Below are positions 26,667-35,092 of a DNA stretch of 64,000 nucleotides, piece by piece. The notes beneath the pieces were generated by a model that was not told the origin of the DNA, ran no database searches, and saw only the letters and a program-made list of their open reading frames with translations. The translations under genes and the position numbers were made by a program. Numbering within the stretch: position 1 is the first letter of the stretch; each line of letters opens with the position of its first letter. The DNA is from an uncultured Mollicutes bacterium (GTDB lineage: Bacteria > Bacillota_I > Bacilli_A > RFN20 > CAG-826): the NCBI GenBank assembly GCA_900545015.1, contig UQXJ01000006.1:8768-72767 (forward strand). The letters are read 5' to 3'.

Positions 26667-27230
26667 TTATTTCTTACCAGCACGTTTGCCTTCTTTACGT
26701 AAGACAACTTCGCCAACATAACGGATACCTTTTCCTTGATATGGTTCAGGTTTACGAACTTCTCTAATTTGAGCAGCGACTTGACCAACTTTGAATTTGT
26801 CTGAACCGCTAATTTCAACATAAGCATTGACATCTTTTGATTTTGATTCAACGACTTTAATTGTAACGCCATCCATTGGTGAAACAGTAATTGGATGTGA
26901 GTAGCCAACGTGAAGGACAATATCTTTTCCTTTCATTTCAGCTCTGTATCCGATACCGATGATAGCTAATTTCTTTGTGTAACCTTCGTGGCAACCAACA
27001 CAAGCATTATTAATTAATGCTCTGATTGTTCCGTGCATTGCTTTAACGTTCTTTTCATCGTTAACTCTAGTTACTTTTAAGATTCCTTCATTAAGTTCAA
27101 CTCCGATGAATTTTGTATCGAAAGCGATTTTATCTTCACCGAATTTACCTTTAATATCAACAAGACCGTCTCCGACAGTTACTGTTAATCCTTCTGGTAT
27201 GTGAATAAGTTTATTACCAATACGTGACAT
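26667..27230 (-). CDS. rplF: 50S ribosomal protein uL6
   Basis: 187 residues. L6 lies near the factor-binding site of the 50S subunit. MSRIGNKLIHIPEGLTV opens the protein, and the C-terminal EPYQGKGIRYVGEVVLRKEGK is the family signature. It shows both alpha/beta repeats. Short gaps to rpsH and rplR keep it within the spc block. Confidence 0.97.
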   Translation of the reverse strand: MSRIGNKLIHIPEGLTVTVGDGLVDIKGKFGEDKIAFDTKFIGVELNEGILKVTRVNDEKNVKAMHGTIRALINNACVGCHEGYTKKLAIIGIGYRAEMKGKDIVLHVGYSHPITVSPMDGVTIKVVESKSKDVNAYVEISGSDKFKVGQVAAQIREVRKPEPYQGKGIRYVGEVVLRKEGKRAGKK

Positions 27231-27247
27231 ATAAATCTATCCTCCTA

Positions 27248-27646
27248 TTACCAAACGTAACAGATTACTTCGCCACCGACATTTTGCTTTTTGCATTCTT
27301 TGTCTGTGAGAAGACCTTTACTTGTTGAAATAATTGCGATACCTAATCCTCTTAAAACGCTTGGAATGTGTTTGCTATCAGCTGTAACACGTAAGCCAGG
27401 TTTAGATATTCTTCTAAGTCCTGAGATGATCTTTTCACCATTTGGACCGTATTTTAATACTACTTTAAGTTCTTTATGTCCTTCAGCATTCTTTTCTGTT
27501 GAATATGAAGTAATAAAGCCTTCATCTAATAAAATTTTTGCAATGTTAACCTTCATATTGCTTGAAGGCATAGAAACTGATTCGTGATGAAGAGCATTTG
27601 CGTTTCTAATTCTTGTAAGCATATCTGCTATTGGATCTTGATGCAT
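27248..27646 (-). CDS. rpsH: 30S ribosomal protein uS8
   Basis: 132 residues, the normal length. S8 is a primary 16S rRNA binder and in other bacteria represses the spc operon. DPIADMLTRIRNA at the start and GLGIAIISTSKGLLTDKECKKQNVGGEVICYVW at the end are diagnostic. Confidence 0.97.
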   Translation of the reverse strand: MHQDPIADMLTRIRNANALHHESVSMPSSNMKVNIAKILLDEGFITSYSTEKNAEGHKELKVVLKYGPNGEKIISGLRRISKPGLRVTADSKHIPSVLRGLGIAIISTSKGLLTDKECKKQNVGGEVICYVW

Positions 27647-27665
27647 ATTCTATTCCTCCTTTAAA

Positions 27666-27851
27666 TTACCATGAAGATTTTTTGAGTCCTGGAATTTCAC
27701 CTTTATAAGCTAATTCTCTAAGACAAATTCTGCAAAGACCGAACTTTGAATAAACTGAGTGAGGTCTTCCACATCTCTTGCAACGTGTATATTCTCTGAC
27801 CTTAAATTTTTGTGGTCTAGATTGTTTAACCTTTAAACTTGTTTTTGCCAT
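27666..27851 (-). CDS. rpsZ: 30S ribosomal protein uS14, zinc (type Z) form
   Basis: 61 residues. The short zinc-binding S14 with CKRCG and CRICL supplying the four Cys ligands, and the tail GEIPGLKKSSW. It lies between rplE and rpsH. Zinc S14 is the norm in Gram-positives; no zinc-free copy is in this window. Confidence 0.97.
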   Translation of the reverse strand: MAKTSLKVKQSRPQKFKVREYTRCKRCGRPHSVYSKFGLCRICLRELAYKGEIPGLKKSSW

Positions 27852-27867
27852 CTTTAAGTACCTCTAA

Positions 27868-28494
27868 TTATCTATTAAATGGCATGCCTAACTCTTTTAA
27901 GAGAGCATAAGCTTCTTCATCATTCTTAGCAGTTGTAACAATGATGATGTCCATTCCTCTAACTTTTTGAACTTTATCGTAATCAATTTCAGGGAAAATT
28001 AATTGTTCTTTAATACCTAAAGTATAATTTCCTCTTCCATCGAAAGCATTTTTGTTAACACCACGGAAGTCTCTAACTCTAGGTAATGAGATAGATACAA
28101 GTTTATCGAAGAATTCATACATTCTGATTCCTCTTAATGTAACTTTAGTTCCGATTGGTTCACCTTCTCTTAATTTAAAGGTAGCAATACTTTTCTTTGC
28201 TTTTGTGATAACTGGTTTTTGTCCAGTGATTAATGAGAGTTCTTCAACTGCTTCATCAATTCTCTTTTTATCTTGAGTTGCATCACCAACACCGATGTTG
28301 ATAACGATTTTTTCTAAGTGTGGAACTTCCATGACTGACTTATAGCCAAATTGTTTCATAAGCTTAGCTTTAATTTCGTTATTATAAGCATCTAATAAAC
28401 GTGTGTGGTTTAAAGGAGCTTTATGTCCCTTAGAAGTTGCAGCTTCTTTTTCAACTTTTTTTGCTGTAGCTGTAGTTTTCTTTGCTTCTGCCAT
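27868..28494 (-). CDS. rplE: 50S ribosomal protein uL5 with an N-terminal extension
   Basis: 208 residues against about 179. L5 binds 5S rRNA and contacts the P-site tRNA. The core begins near residue 29 (TRLLDAYNNEIKAKLMKQFGY), with KIVINIGVGDA and RDFRGVNKNAFDGRGNYTLGIKEQLIFPEIDYDKV. The first 28 residues are a lysine/alanine/threonine-rich tail absent from standard L5. Confidence 0.96.
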   Translation of the reverse strand: MAEAKKTTATAKKVEKEAATSKGHKAPLNHTRLLDAYNNEIKAKLMKQFGYKSVMEVPHLEKIVINIGVGDATQDKKRIDEAVEELSLITGQKPVITKAKKSIATFKLREGEPIGTKVTLRGIRMYEFFDKLVSISLPRVRDFRGVNKNAFDGRGNYTLGIKEQLIFPEIDYDKVQKVRGMDIIIVTTAKNDEEAYALLKELGMPFNR

Positions 28495-28505
28495 ACCTTT
28501 CTCCT

Positions 28506-28817
28506 TTATTTAACTTCTTTATTTGTAGATTTTAAGTATCTTACTTTGTTACCATCTTTATCAAATTTGTAACCAAGTCTTGATGCTTTTTTGCTCTTTT
28601 CATCATAGTACATAACTTTTGATGCATCGATTGGAGCAAATACTTCTTGAATGCTTCCTTCTGGGTTAGCTTGTGTTGGTTTAACGTGTTTTTTAACAAC
28701 ATTTACGCCATCAACAACAACCTTGTTTTCTTTAGGAAGTACTCTTTGAATAGTACCGACTTTTTTCTTGTCTTTTCCAGAGATAACTAATACTTTATCA
28801 CCTTTTTTAAGTTTCAT
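28506..28817 (-). CDS. rplX: 50S ribosomal protein uL24
   Basis: 103 residues. L24 starts 50S assembly and lies at the tunnel exit. The KOW motif is GDKVLVISGKDKKKVGTIQRVLP at residues 6-28, followed by VDGVNVVKKHVKPTQANPEG. Between rplN and rplE as usual. Confidence 0.96.
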   Translation of the reverse strand: MKLKKGDKVLVISGKDKKKVGTIQRVLPKENKVVVDGVNVVKKHVKPTQANPEGSIQEVFAPIDASKVMYYDEKSKKASRLGYKFDKDGNKVRYLKSTNKEVK

Positions 28818-28832
28818 ACTTCTTTTACCTCC

Positions 28833-29207
28833 TTATAAGACTTCAGTAGCAAGTGAAACGATTTTCATAAATGCATCGCCTTTTTCACGAAGTTCTCTTG
28901 CTACAGGTCCGAATACACGAGTACCGACTGGTGTCTTATCTTCGTTGATAATGACACAAGCGTTATCATCAAATCTAATTGTTGAACCATCTTTTCTTTC
29001 GATTGGATAGCTTGTTCTTACGATGACAGCTTTAACGATTTGACTCTTTTTAACTTTACCGTTTGGAATAGCATCTTTAACTGCACATTTAACGATGTCG
29101 CCAACTGATGCTACTTTTCTATTTGTTCCGCCGTAAATTGTGAAGATTCTTACAACACGAGCGCCGCTATTATCAGCAACAACAAGATTAGTTTCCTTTT
29201 GTACCAT
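28833..29207 (-). CDS. rplN: 50S ribosomal protein uL14
   Basis: 124 residues, two more than usual. L14 forms an intersubunit bridge. VADNSGARVVRIF and VGTRVFGPVARELREKGDAFMKIVSLATEVL are diagnostic. It marks the start of the spc part of the merged operon, directly after rpsQ with only two bases between. Confidence 0.97.
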   Translation of the reverse strand: MVQKETNLVVADNSGARVVRIFTIYGGTNRKVASVGDIVKCAVKDAIPNGKVKKSQIVKAVIVRTSYPIERKDGSTIRFDDNACVIINEDKTPVGTRVFGPVARELREKGDAFMKIVSLATEVL

Positions 29208-29209
29208 AA

Positions 29210-29530
29210 CTATTCAGCCTCCTTTGTATCTTCTTCATGAAGTACTTCTTTTAATTCTTCGCTTTCAGCAATCTTAATTGATTCAACTGCTTTTGAATCG
29301 ACTGAGACTAAAACGAATCTTTTTAAAGTACTTAATGGTCTGCATGCTGCGATTGTAACGATATCGCCTTCTTTTGCTAAACCTTTTTCATCGTGAGCAT
29401 AATACTTAGCTCTAAATTGAACTCTCTTCTTATACTTAGGATGTTTTCTATGACTTTCGCTTTCTACAACGATTGTCTTTGGAGATTTTGCGCTAACTAC
29501 TACGCCAGTAATTTTCTTTTTAACGTCCAT
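29210..29530 (-). CDS. rpsQ: 30S ribosomal protein uS17 with an acidic C-terminal tail
   Basis: 106 residues against about 87. S17 is a primary binder of 16S rRNA. KITGVVVSAKSPKTIVV and the OB-fold core HDEKGLAKEGDIVTIAACRPLSTLKRFVLV are diagnostic. The last 20 residues are rich in E and D and unlike the usual end. Confidence 0.95.
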   Translation of the reverse strand: MDVKKKITGVVVSAKSPKTIVVESESHRKHPKYKKRVQFRAKYYAHDEKGLAKEGDIVTIAACRPLSTLKRFVLVSVDSKAVESIKIAESEELKEVLHEEDTKEAE

Positions 29531-29532
29531 AA

Positions 29533-29742
29533 TTACTTACCCTCTTCATTCATCCCGAGTTCTCTTTCTTTTAAGACTGTATAAACACGGGCGATATCTT
29601 TTCTAACTCTCTTGAGTTCCATCATGTTGTCGAGTGATCCGACAGCTTTCTTTCTTCTTAAATCAAATAATTGTTCTTTTAAGGAGTAAATACGATTATT
29701 TAATTCTTCTGTAGATAATTCTCTTACATCTTTGATTTTCAT
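29533..29742 (-). CDS. rpmC: 50S ribosomal protein uL29
   Basis: 69 residues. A small helical hairpin at the exit tunnel, a docking point for SRP and trigger factor. MKIKDVRELSTEELNNRIYSLKEQLFDLR and RKDIARVYTVLKERE are diagnostic. It lies three bases after rplP. Confidence 0.96.
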   Translation of the reverse strand: MKIKDVRELSTEELNNRIYSLKEQLFDLRRKKAVGSLDNMMELKRVRKDIARVYTVLKERELGMNEEGK

Positions 29743-29745
29743 AAA

Positions 29746-30168
29746 CTACTTTGCCTCCTTATTTTCTTTTTTAACAATTCTTGTGCTAAGTGGAAGTTTA
29801 TAACTTGCTTGCTTTAATGCGTGAACAGCAACTTCTTCGCTTACTCCACCGATTTCAAACATAACTCTGTTCTTTTTAACTACTGCTACCCAGTATTCTG
29901 GATTACCTTTACCAGAACCCATACGGACTTCAGCAGGTTTCTTAGTTTTTGCTAAGTGTGGGAATATTCTAATATAGATTTTTCCTTCACGTTTTGTATA
30001 ACGTGATAAGACGACTCTGACAGCTTCGATTTGTCTATCGCTTACCCAGTTACCTTCAGTTGCTTGTAGACCATAATCTCCGAAAGCAACAGTGTTTCCA
30101 GCCTTTGATAAGCCTTCATATCTAATAATATGAGGACGTCTGTATTTAACTCTCTTTGGTTGTAACAT
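29746..30168 (-). CDS. rplP: 50S ribosomal protein uL16
   Basis: 140 residues. L16 helps position the A-site tRNA. MLQPKRVKYRR, TKREGKIYIRIFPHLAKTKKPAEVRMGSGKGNPEYWVAVV are diagnostic (the PxTxKPxExRMGxGKG segment is well conserved). Between rpsC and rpmC. Confidence 0.97.
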   Translation of the reverse strand: MLQPKRVKYRRPHIIRYEGLSKAGNTVAFGDYGLQATEGNWVSDRQIEAVRVVLSRYTKREGKIYIRIFPHLAKTKKPAEVRMGSGKGNPEYWVAVVKKNRVMFEIGGVSEEVAVHALKQASYKLPLSTRIVKKENKEAK

Positions 30169-30170
30169 AA

Positions 30171-30860
30171 CTATTCTCCTTTCTTTTGATTATCTTCTAC
30201 TTTAACGTTTCTAGGATTAATTTCTTTTTCACCACGGCAGATCCAAACTTTGACACCTAATTTTCCATAAGTTGTCATAGCTTCTCTCCATGAATAATCA
30301 ATATCACTAACTAATGTATTGATTGCCATAGTTCCTTCTTTATATCCTTCAGTACGTGCGATATCAGCACCAGCAAGTCTACCACTTACAGCAGTTTTAC
30401 AACCTTTAGCGCCTGATTTTCTTACTTGAGCAATTGCTTTCTTTTGAACAATTCTGAAGCTAGCACGTGCTTCAAGTTGAGCACAAATTTGGTCTGCAAC
30501 GATTCTTGCATCAAGATATGGTTGTTTGACTTCGATAACATCAATTTTAACTGAGCACTTTAACATTTTTTGTAAAGCTTCTGTTAATTTGTTGATGTTT
30601 TCACCTTTTGTTCCGATGACTGTTCCAGGTTTTGCAACGAAGACGAGTACACGGACAAAGAAGCCCTTATCGTTTTTCTTTCTTTCGATTTCGATGTGAG
30701 ATAATTGAGCATCTCTACCGATTTGTTTTTCTAAATAATTTCTAATGTTAATGTCTTCGACTAAGAAGTTTGAATATTCTTTATCAGAAGCATACCATCT
30801 TGAGTTCCAATTTTTATTAAGACCAATTCTCATTCCGATTGGATTAACTTTTTGACCCAT
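30171..30860 (-). CDS. rpsC: 30S ribosomal protein uS3
   Basis: 229 residues. S3 lines the mRNA entry and has helicase activity with S4 and S5. MGQKVNPIGMRIGLNKNWNSRWYA opens the protein. The KH domain lies near residues 55-110 (GTVIGTKGENINKLTEAL), and VWICRGE lies near the end. It follows rplV in the S10 block. Confidence 0.97.
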   Translation of the reverse strand: MGQKVNPIGMRIGLNKNWNSRWYASDKEYSNFLVEDINIRNYLEKQIGRDAQLSHIEIERKKNDKGFFVRVLVFVAKPGTVIGTKGENINKLTEALQKMLKCSVKIDVIEVKQPYLDARIVADQICAQLEARASFRIVQKKAIAQVRKSGAKGCKTAVSGRLAGADIARTEGYKEGTMAINTLVSDIDYSWREAMTTYGKLGVKVWICRGEKEINPRNVKVEDNQKKGE

Positions 30861-30874
30861 AATCTACCTTACTC

Positions 30875-31438
30875 CTAATTTCTTTCTTTGACTGTAACAT
30901 AGATATTACAGAATCTCTTAACTAATCCGCTTGCGCTACCTTTAGCACGTGGAAGGAATCTTCTCATTTTAATGCTATCTGTAGCATAGATTTCGCTAAT
31001 GTATAATTTATCTTCATTTAATCCGAAGTTATTTGTAGCATTAGCCATAGCTGATTTAATAACTTTAGCAACAGCTACGCTGACTCTGTGATTTGAGTTG
31101 AGTAATAAGCCAAGAGCTTCATCACAATCTTTGCCTCTAACGACATCGATAACGAGTCTTGCTTTTCTAGGAGTGCTCTTAACACTGATTGCTTTAGCGT
31201 GTGCGCTTGTAACAACAGGTTTAACTTCTTTCTTAGTTTCAGCTTTCTTAGTTTCAACTTTCTTAGCTGTTTCTTTTGTAGTTTTAACTGCTTTCTTAGT
31301 TGTTGTCTTTTTAGCAGTTTTTGTTTCAGCTTTTTCTACTGTTTCTTTAGCAGCTTTCTTTGCTTTTGGAGCAGCTTTTTTAACAGTTTTCTTTGTTTCT
31401 TTTTCTACAGCTTCTGTAGTAACTTTCTTTTCTGCCAT
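30875..31438 (-). CDS. rplV: 50S ribosomal protein uL22 with a long histone-like N-terminal extension
   Basis: 187 residues against about 113. The L22 core begins near residue 76 (TSAHAKAISVKSTPRKARLVIDVVRGK) and runs to the end (RAKGSASGLVKRFCNIYVTVKE). The preceding 75 residues are almost only K, A, T, E and V with repeated KK and AK pairs, like a histone H1 tail. L22 lines the exit tunnel and its N-terminus faces the surface, so the tail could reach rRNA or nascent-chain factors; that is inference. The low-complexity DNA opens long shadow frames on the other strand. Confidence 0.94.
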   Translation of the reverse strand: MAEKKVTTEAVEKETKKTVKKAAPKAKKAAKETVEKAETKTAKKTTTKKAVKTTKETAKKVETKKAETKKEVKPVVTSAHAKAISVKSTPRKARLVIDVVRGKDCDEALGLLLNSNHRVSVAVAKVIKSAMANATNNFGLNEDKLYISEIYATDSIKMRRFLPRAKGSASGLVKRFCNIYVTVKERN

Positions 31439-31452
31439 ATTTCTCCTCCTAA

Positions 31453-31761
31453 TTACTTCTTAACACCAGCTGCTGCCATAGCTGCTGCCTTATCTTCAGC
31501 GTTATTACCGAAGTGTCCTTTATATGTTCTTGTTGGAGCAAATTCTCCGAGTTTGTGTCCGACCATATCTTCTGTTACATAAACTGTAATGAATGCGTGT
31601 CCGTTATAAACAGCAAAAGTGTGTTCGACGAATTCTGGGAAAATTGTACTTCTTCTTGACCAAGTCTTAATGACTGCTTTTTTGCCTGAGTTGTTTAATG
31701 CTTCAACTTTGTTCATTAAACTTTCATCAACAAATGGTCCCTTTTTTAAACTACGTGCCAT
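31453..31761 (-). CDS. rpsS: 30S ribosomal protein uS19
   Basis: 102 residues from the ATG at 31761, ten bases after AAAGGAG; the in-frame TTG two codons upstream is less likely. S19 lies in the 30S head. MARSLKKGPFVDESL, RRSTIFPEFVEHTFAVYNGHAFITVYVTEDMVGHKLGEFAPTRTYKGH are diagnostic. Between rplB and rplV. Confidence 0.96.
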   Translation of the reverse strand: MARSLKKGPFVDESLMNKVEALNNSGKKAVIKTWSRRSTIFPEFVEHTFAVYNGHAFITVYVTEDMVGHKLGEFAPTRTYKGHFGNNAEDKAAAMAAAGVKK

Positions 31762-31780
31762 TTTCAATTAACTCCTTTCA

Positions 31781-32614
31781 CTATTTATCTGTCTTTCTCT
31801 TAATAATAAGCTTTGTTGAAGCTTTCTTATTTCTACGTGTCTTAACACCGAGAGCTCTCTTGCCCCATGGTGTACGTGGTGCATCTCTACCAACAGGACA
31901 TTTACCTTCACCACCACCGTGTGGGTGATCTGGTGGGTTCATTGCGCTACCTCTAACAGTAGGTCTTGTTCCGAGCCATCTTGTTTTACCAGCTTTACCT
32001 AAGTTAACAAGGTTGAAGTCTTCGTTTCCAACAACACCGATTGTAGCTTTACATTCACCAAGGATTTTTCTTGTTTCACCACTTTGAAGTCTTACGATAA
32101 CGTATTTTCCATCTTTACCTAAGATTTGAGCTGAACATCCAGCACTTCTACAAAGTTGGCCACCTTTTTTAGGCATTAATTCAACGTTGTGAACTAATGT
32201 ACCTTCAGGAATATTTTTTAATAAGAGAGCGTTACCAACAACGATATCTCCATTTTCTCCGCTAATAATCTTATCGCCAACGTTTAATCCTTTTGGTTTA
32301 ATGATGTATCTTTTTTCACCATCAACATAATTGATTAATGCGATATTTGCGTTTCTATTTGGATCGTATTCAATGGCTGCGACCTTACCAACTACTCCAT
32401 CTTTATTTCTCTTGAAATCGATGATTCTGTATTTTCTCTTGTTTCCTCCACCGATATGACGAGTTGTGATAACACCTTGTTGGTTTCTACCACCGCTCTT
32501 CTTAAGGGTGACGAGTAAACTTTTTTCAGGAGTAGCTTTTGTAATCTCTTCAAAACTTAATGTTGTCATTGCACGTCTTGAAGGAGTATATGGTTTATAA
32601 CTTTTAATTGACAT
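31781..32614 (-). CDS. rplB: 50S ribosomal protein uL2
   Basis: 277 residues, the usual size. L2 is essential for the peptidyltransferase centre and subunit joining. HIGGGNKRKYRIIDFKR and the C-terminal TVRGSAMNPPDHPHGGGEGK (with the conserved His near the active centre) are diagnostic. Between rplW and rpsS. Confidence 0.98.
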   Translation of the reverse strand: MSIKSYKPYTPSRRAMTTLSFEEITKATPEKSLLVTLKKSGGRNQQGVITTRHIGGGNKRKYRIIDFKRNKDGVVGKVAAIEYDPNRNANIALINYVDGEKRYIIKPKGLNVGDKIISGENGDIVVGNALLLKNIPEGTLVHNVELMPKKGGQLCRSAGCSAQILGKDGKYVIVRLQSGETRKILGECKATIGVVGNEDFNLVNLGKAGKTRWLGTRPTVRGSAMNPPDHPHGGGEGKCPVGRDAPRTPWGKRALGVKTRRNKKASTKLIIKRKTDK

Positions 32615-32643
32615 GTTTTTTCTCCTATATATAAGTTTATTCT

Positions 32644-32988
32644 TTATTCAGCGTATAAGTTGATTGTTTGACCTTCTTTGAGAGTAACAATAGCTTTCTT
32701 AAATGCGCTAAGGCTTCCTTTGTATTTTGATCCACGTGTTACAGCTTTGCTTGGAACATTAACAACGTTTACATTTTTAACTTCAACGTTATAAATTTTG
32801 TGGATTGCATTCTTGATTTGGGTCTTATTTGCACTCTTTTTAACAATGAATGTATATTGATTGTTTTCTTGAATTACTGTTGTACTTTTTTCAGTAATAA
32901 GAGGTTCAATAATACAATCGAAATCATGAATGGATGCTTTTTTAACGTTTTCAGTAACTGGAGCAGCTACTTCTTTTTTCTTTGCCAT
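32644..32988 (-). CDS. rplW: 50S ribosomal protein uL23 with a short N-terminal extension
   Basis: 114 residues against about 95. L23 is the trigger factor and SRP docking site at the tunnel exit. IIEPLITEKST and YTFIVKKSANKTQIKNAIHKIYNVEVKNVNVVNVP are diagnostic. The first 24 residues are an added K/A/V-rich tail. Its ATG shares one base with the rplD stop (TAATG). Confidence 0.96.
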   Translation of the reverse strand: MAKKKEVAAPVTENVKKASIHDFDCIIEPLITEKSTTVIQENNQYTFIVKKSANKTQIKNAIHKIYNVEVKNVNVVNVPSKAVTRGSKYKGSLSAFKKAIVTLKEGQTINLYAE

Positions 32989-33611
32989 TATTTAAGATCC
33001 TCCTCAATTTTCTTAACATCTTCTTTAACCATAACGATTTTGTTGAAGTTAAGAAGATCATAGACACTGATATTTCCGACGCTTCTTAATCCAACATTTG
33101 ATAAGTTGCTAGCGCCTTGGAATACTAAGTCATCGCTTGTAACGATTAATGTTTTAACGTTATCAAGTTTGAATGCTTTTAATAAAGAAACGACATCTTT
33201 AGTTTTTCCACTAACTGTTAAGCTATCTAAAACAACTAAGTCTTTCTTTGCTTTTAAGCTTAATGCACTTCTTAATGCTAAGTCGTGTTCTTTCTTATTT
33301 TGCTTTAATTTATAATTTTGAACACCTGTAGGTCCGAAGACTGTACCGCCTCCAACCCAAATAGGTGAACGTGTTGAACCAGCTCTTGCTCTACCAGTTC
33401 CTTTTTGTCTCCATGGTTTTCTTCCGCCACCAGAAACTTCAAATCTCTTCTTTGTTTTAGCTGTTGCTTGTCTTGAATTTGATTGATAGACCATAACAGC
33501 ATCAAACATAACTGATTCGTTTGGTTTGACTCCAAATACGTCTTTTGAAACTTCTAATGAAGAAACTGCATTACCATCTTGGGAATAGACTTTTAAATTC
33601 ATATTTGCCAT
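32988..33611 (-). CDS. rplD: 50S ribosomal protein uL4
   Basis: 207 residues, the usual length. L4 reaches into the exit tunnel and in several bacteria represses its own S10 operon by binding the leader. KPWRQKGTGRARAGSTRSPIWVGGGTVFGP is the tunnel-loop signature. A structured leader upstream of rpsJ (34653-34777) could be its target. Stop and rplW start overlap by one base. Confidence 0.97.
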   Translation of the reverse strand: MANMNLKVYSQDGNAVSSLEVSKDVFGVKPNESVMFDAVMVYQSNSRQATAKTKKRFEVSGGGRKPWRQKGTGRARAGSTRSPIWVGGGTVFGPTGVQNYKLKQNKKEHDLALRSALSLKAKKDLVVLDSLTVSGKTKDVVSLLKAFKLDNVKTLIVTSDDLVFQGASNLSNVGLRSVGNISVYDLLNFNKIVMVKEDVKKIEEDLK

Positions 33612-33625
33612 AACTATCTCCCTTC

Positions 33626-34327
33626 TTATTTAGCTTCTTCTGTAGCTTCTGTTTTAACACTTCTGTCGATTACTGGTTTAACAGCGAATTTTTGAAGTGA
33701 TGGTTTAACAGCGCTTCTAATTTTAACAATTGATTTTTTTGGTCCAGGTACTCCACCTCTAACTAAGATGTAATTCTTATCAGCATCAACCTTAACAATA
33801 ATTTGATTTAAGACTGTTGCACTTTGATTTCCCATGTGTCCTGACATTTTCTTGCCTGGAATAACACGGTTGTTGCATCTACCGTTATTAGCGAATGAAC
33901 CTTGTTGTCTGTGATATCCTGATCCGTGTCCTTTAGGTCCAATTGCTTGTCCCCATCTCTTAATGACACCAGCATATCCTCTACCTTTGCTTGTTCCGAT
34001 GACATCAACGATATCTCCAGCATTGAATAAATTAGCTTTGATTTCGCTTCCGACTTCGAAATTGTTCATTTCATCACCTTTTAATTCAAACAAGAATTGT
34101 TTTGGTGAGACATTAGCTTTAGCAAATATGCCTTTTTCACATTTATTTAATGAATTTTCTTTCTTGTCTTCATAACCGACTTGAATTGATTCATAACCGT
34201 CGTGTTCTTTTGTTTTCTTTAAAGTAACAACGTTTGGTAAGACTTCGATAACAGTGACTGCATACATTGAGCCATCTTCAGTATAGACTTGAGTCATACC
34301 CATCTTTCTACCGATGATTTCTTTCAT
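33626..34327 (-). CDS. rplC: 50S ribosomal protein uL3
   Basis: 233 residues against about 209, with about 20 extra residues at the C-terminus (KFAVKPVIDRSVKTEATEEAK). L3 nucleates 50S assembly. IGRKMGMTQVYTEDG and GTSKGRGYAGVIKRWGQAIGPKGHGSGYHRQQGS are diagnostic. Between rpsJ and rplD. Confidence 0.97.
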   Translation of the reverse strand: MKEIIGRKMGMTQVYTEDGSMYAVTVIEVLPNVVTLKKTKEHDGYESIQVGYEDKKENSLNKCEKGIFAKANVSPKQFLFELKGDEMNNFEVGSEIKANLFNAGDIVDVIGTSKGRGYAGVIKRWGQAIGPKGHGSGYHRQQGSFANNGRCNNRVIPGKKMSGHMGNQSATVLNQIIVKVDADKNYILVRGGVPGPKKSIVKIRSAVKPSLQKFAVKPVIDRSVKTEATEEAK

Positions 34328-34340
34328 TGTGTCCTACCTC

Positions 34341-34652
34341 CTATAACTTAATATTGATATCGACACCACTTGGAAGGTCTAATCTTCTTAAAGCGTCGAT
34401 TGTATCACTATTTGGTCCTACAATATCGATAATTCTCTTGTGTGTTCTGATTTCGAATTGTTCACGTGAATCTTTATCTTTATGAACAGCTCTTAAGATT
34501 GTGTAGACTTGTTTTTCCGTTGGAAGTGGAATAGGTCCTACTACACTAGCACCTGTTTTAGTAATTGCATTTACAATTTTTGTTACGCTCATATCGAGTA
34601 CTTTATGATCGTAAGCTTGTAAACGAACTCTAATTTTTTTGACTTTTGCCAT
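34341..34652 (-). CDS. rpsJ: 30S ribosomal protein uS10
   Basis: 103 residues. S10 lies in the 30S head and, with NusB, in antitermination complexes. KIRVRLQAYDHKVLD, GPIPLPTEKQVYTILR and HKDKDSREQFEIRTHKRIIDI are diagnostic. It is the first gene of the operon, with AAAGGAG before the ATG and a structured leader of about 125 bases. Confidence 0.97.
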   Translation of the reverse strand: MAKVKKIRVRLQAYDHKVLDMSVTKIVNAITKTGASVVGPIPLPTEKQVYTILRAVHKDKDSREQFEIRTHKRIIDIVGPNSDTIDALRRLDLPSGVDINIKL

Positions 34653-34777
34653 GAATTCGTTCTCCTTTCGTTACATAATACAGATTTGCAGTCGGTTCAA
34701 TGCGAATTCCCTGATCACCATCATGACAACGCTTATGGGTGTATCAGCAACCTCGCACATCATTACTTTCCGCAAGC
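34653..34777 (-). promoter_or_regulatory. Structured 5' leader of the S10 operon
   Basis: The transcript from about 34777 to the rpsJ ATG can fold into nested stems: TGCGA with TCGCA as the outer arm, and a TGAT/ATCA plus ACC/GGT arm inside. It is clearly less AT-rich than the flanking DNA. In Gram-positives and enterobacteria an S10 leader mediates feedback by r-protein L4, so this is a candidate leader regulator. Folding was done by eye only. Confidence 0.55.
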
Positions 34778-34783
34778 CTAAAA

Positions 34784-34813
34784 ATAATACTATATTCGAC
34801 ACCTATAAGTCAA
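34784..34813 (-). promoter_or_regulatory. Promoter of the S10-spc-alpha operon
   Basis: TTGACT (34813-34808) and TATTAT (34789-34784) on the minus strand with an 18-base spacer. This is one of the few near-consensus -35 elements in the window, fitting a strong constitutive promoter. Confidence 0.7.
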
Positions 34814-35092
34814 CATTTATTTAACATTTTTTTGCATTTTTTTAATACATAGTATTAAAGGAGAATTTTTTAAAAGAATTTGTAATTATTTTTTGTGTTT
34901 TTTTCACTTTTTCAAAAATTTAATTAAATTCTCAATTTGAATTAATTTTTACCTAAAAAATTGATTTTATTAATATTTTTTGAAGACGAATAAACACTAG
35001 CAAAAGACCATCTTCGTGCTTTTTAGCTCCATCTTTAAAATAGCTTTTTTAATACGGTAAAATTAATAAATGAATTTTCTTTTCAATTTTTA
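34814..35092. other. AT-rich spacer between the S10 promoter and the glycosyltransferase gene
   Basis: Together with the S10 leader this is over 400 bases without a gene. An AAAGGAG-like string at 34857 is followed at once by in-frame stops. A weak hairpin (ACGAA with TTCGT near 34985-35015) precedes a T run. I see no gene, tRNA or repeat. Confidence 0.5.

Noticed and set aside
31075..31582. Long open frames opposite rplV
   Set aside because: They are shadows of the K/A/T-rich coding sequence of the uL22 extension, with low-complexity products and no start signals.
34653..34800. Possible tRNA in the GC-richer DNA upstream of rpsJ
   Set aside because: No acceptor stem with a matching T-arm can be drawn; position, promoter and folding fit an mRNA leader.
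34985..35030. Plus-strand terminator before the GT4 gene
   Set aside because: The stem is only five pairs with a 22-base loop and no plus-strand gene lies upstream.
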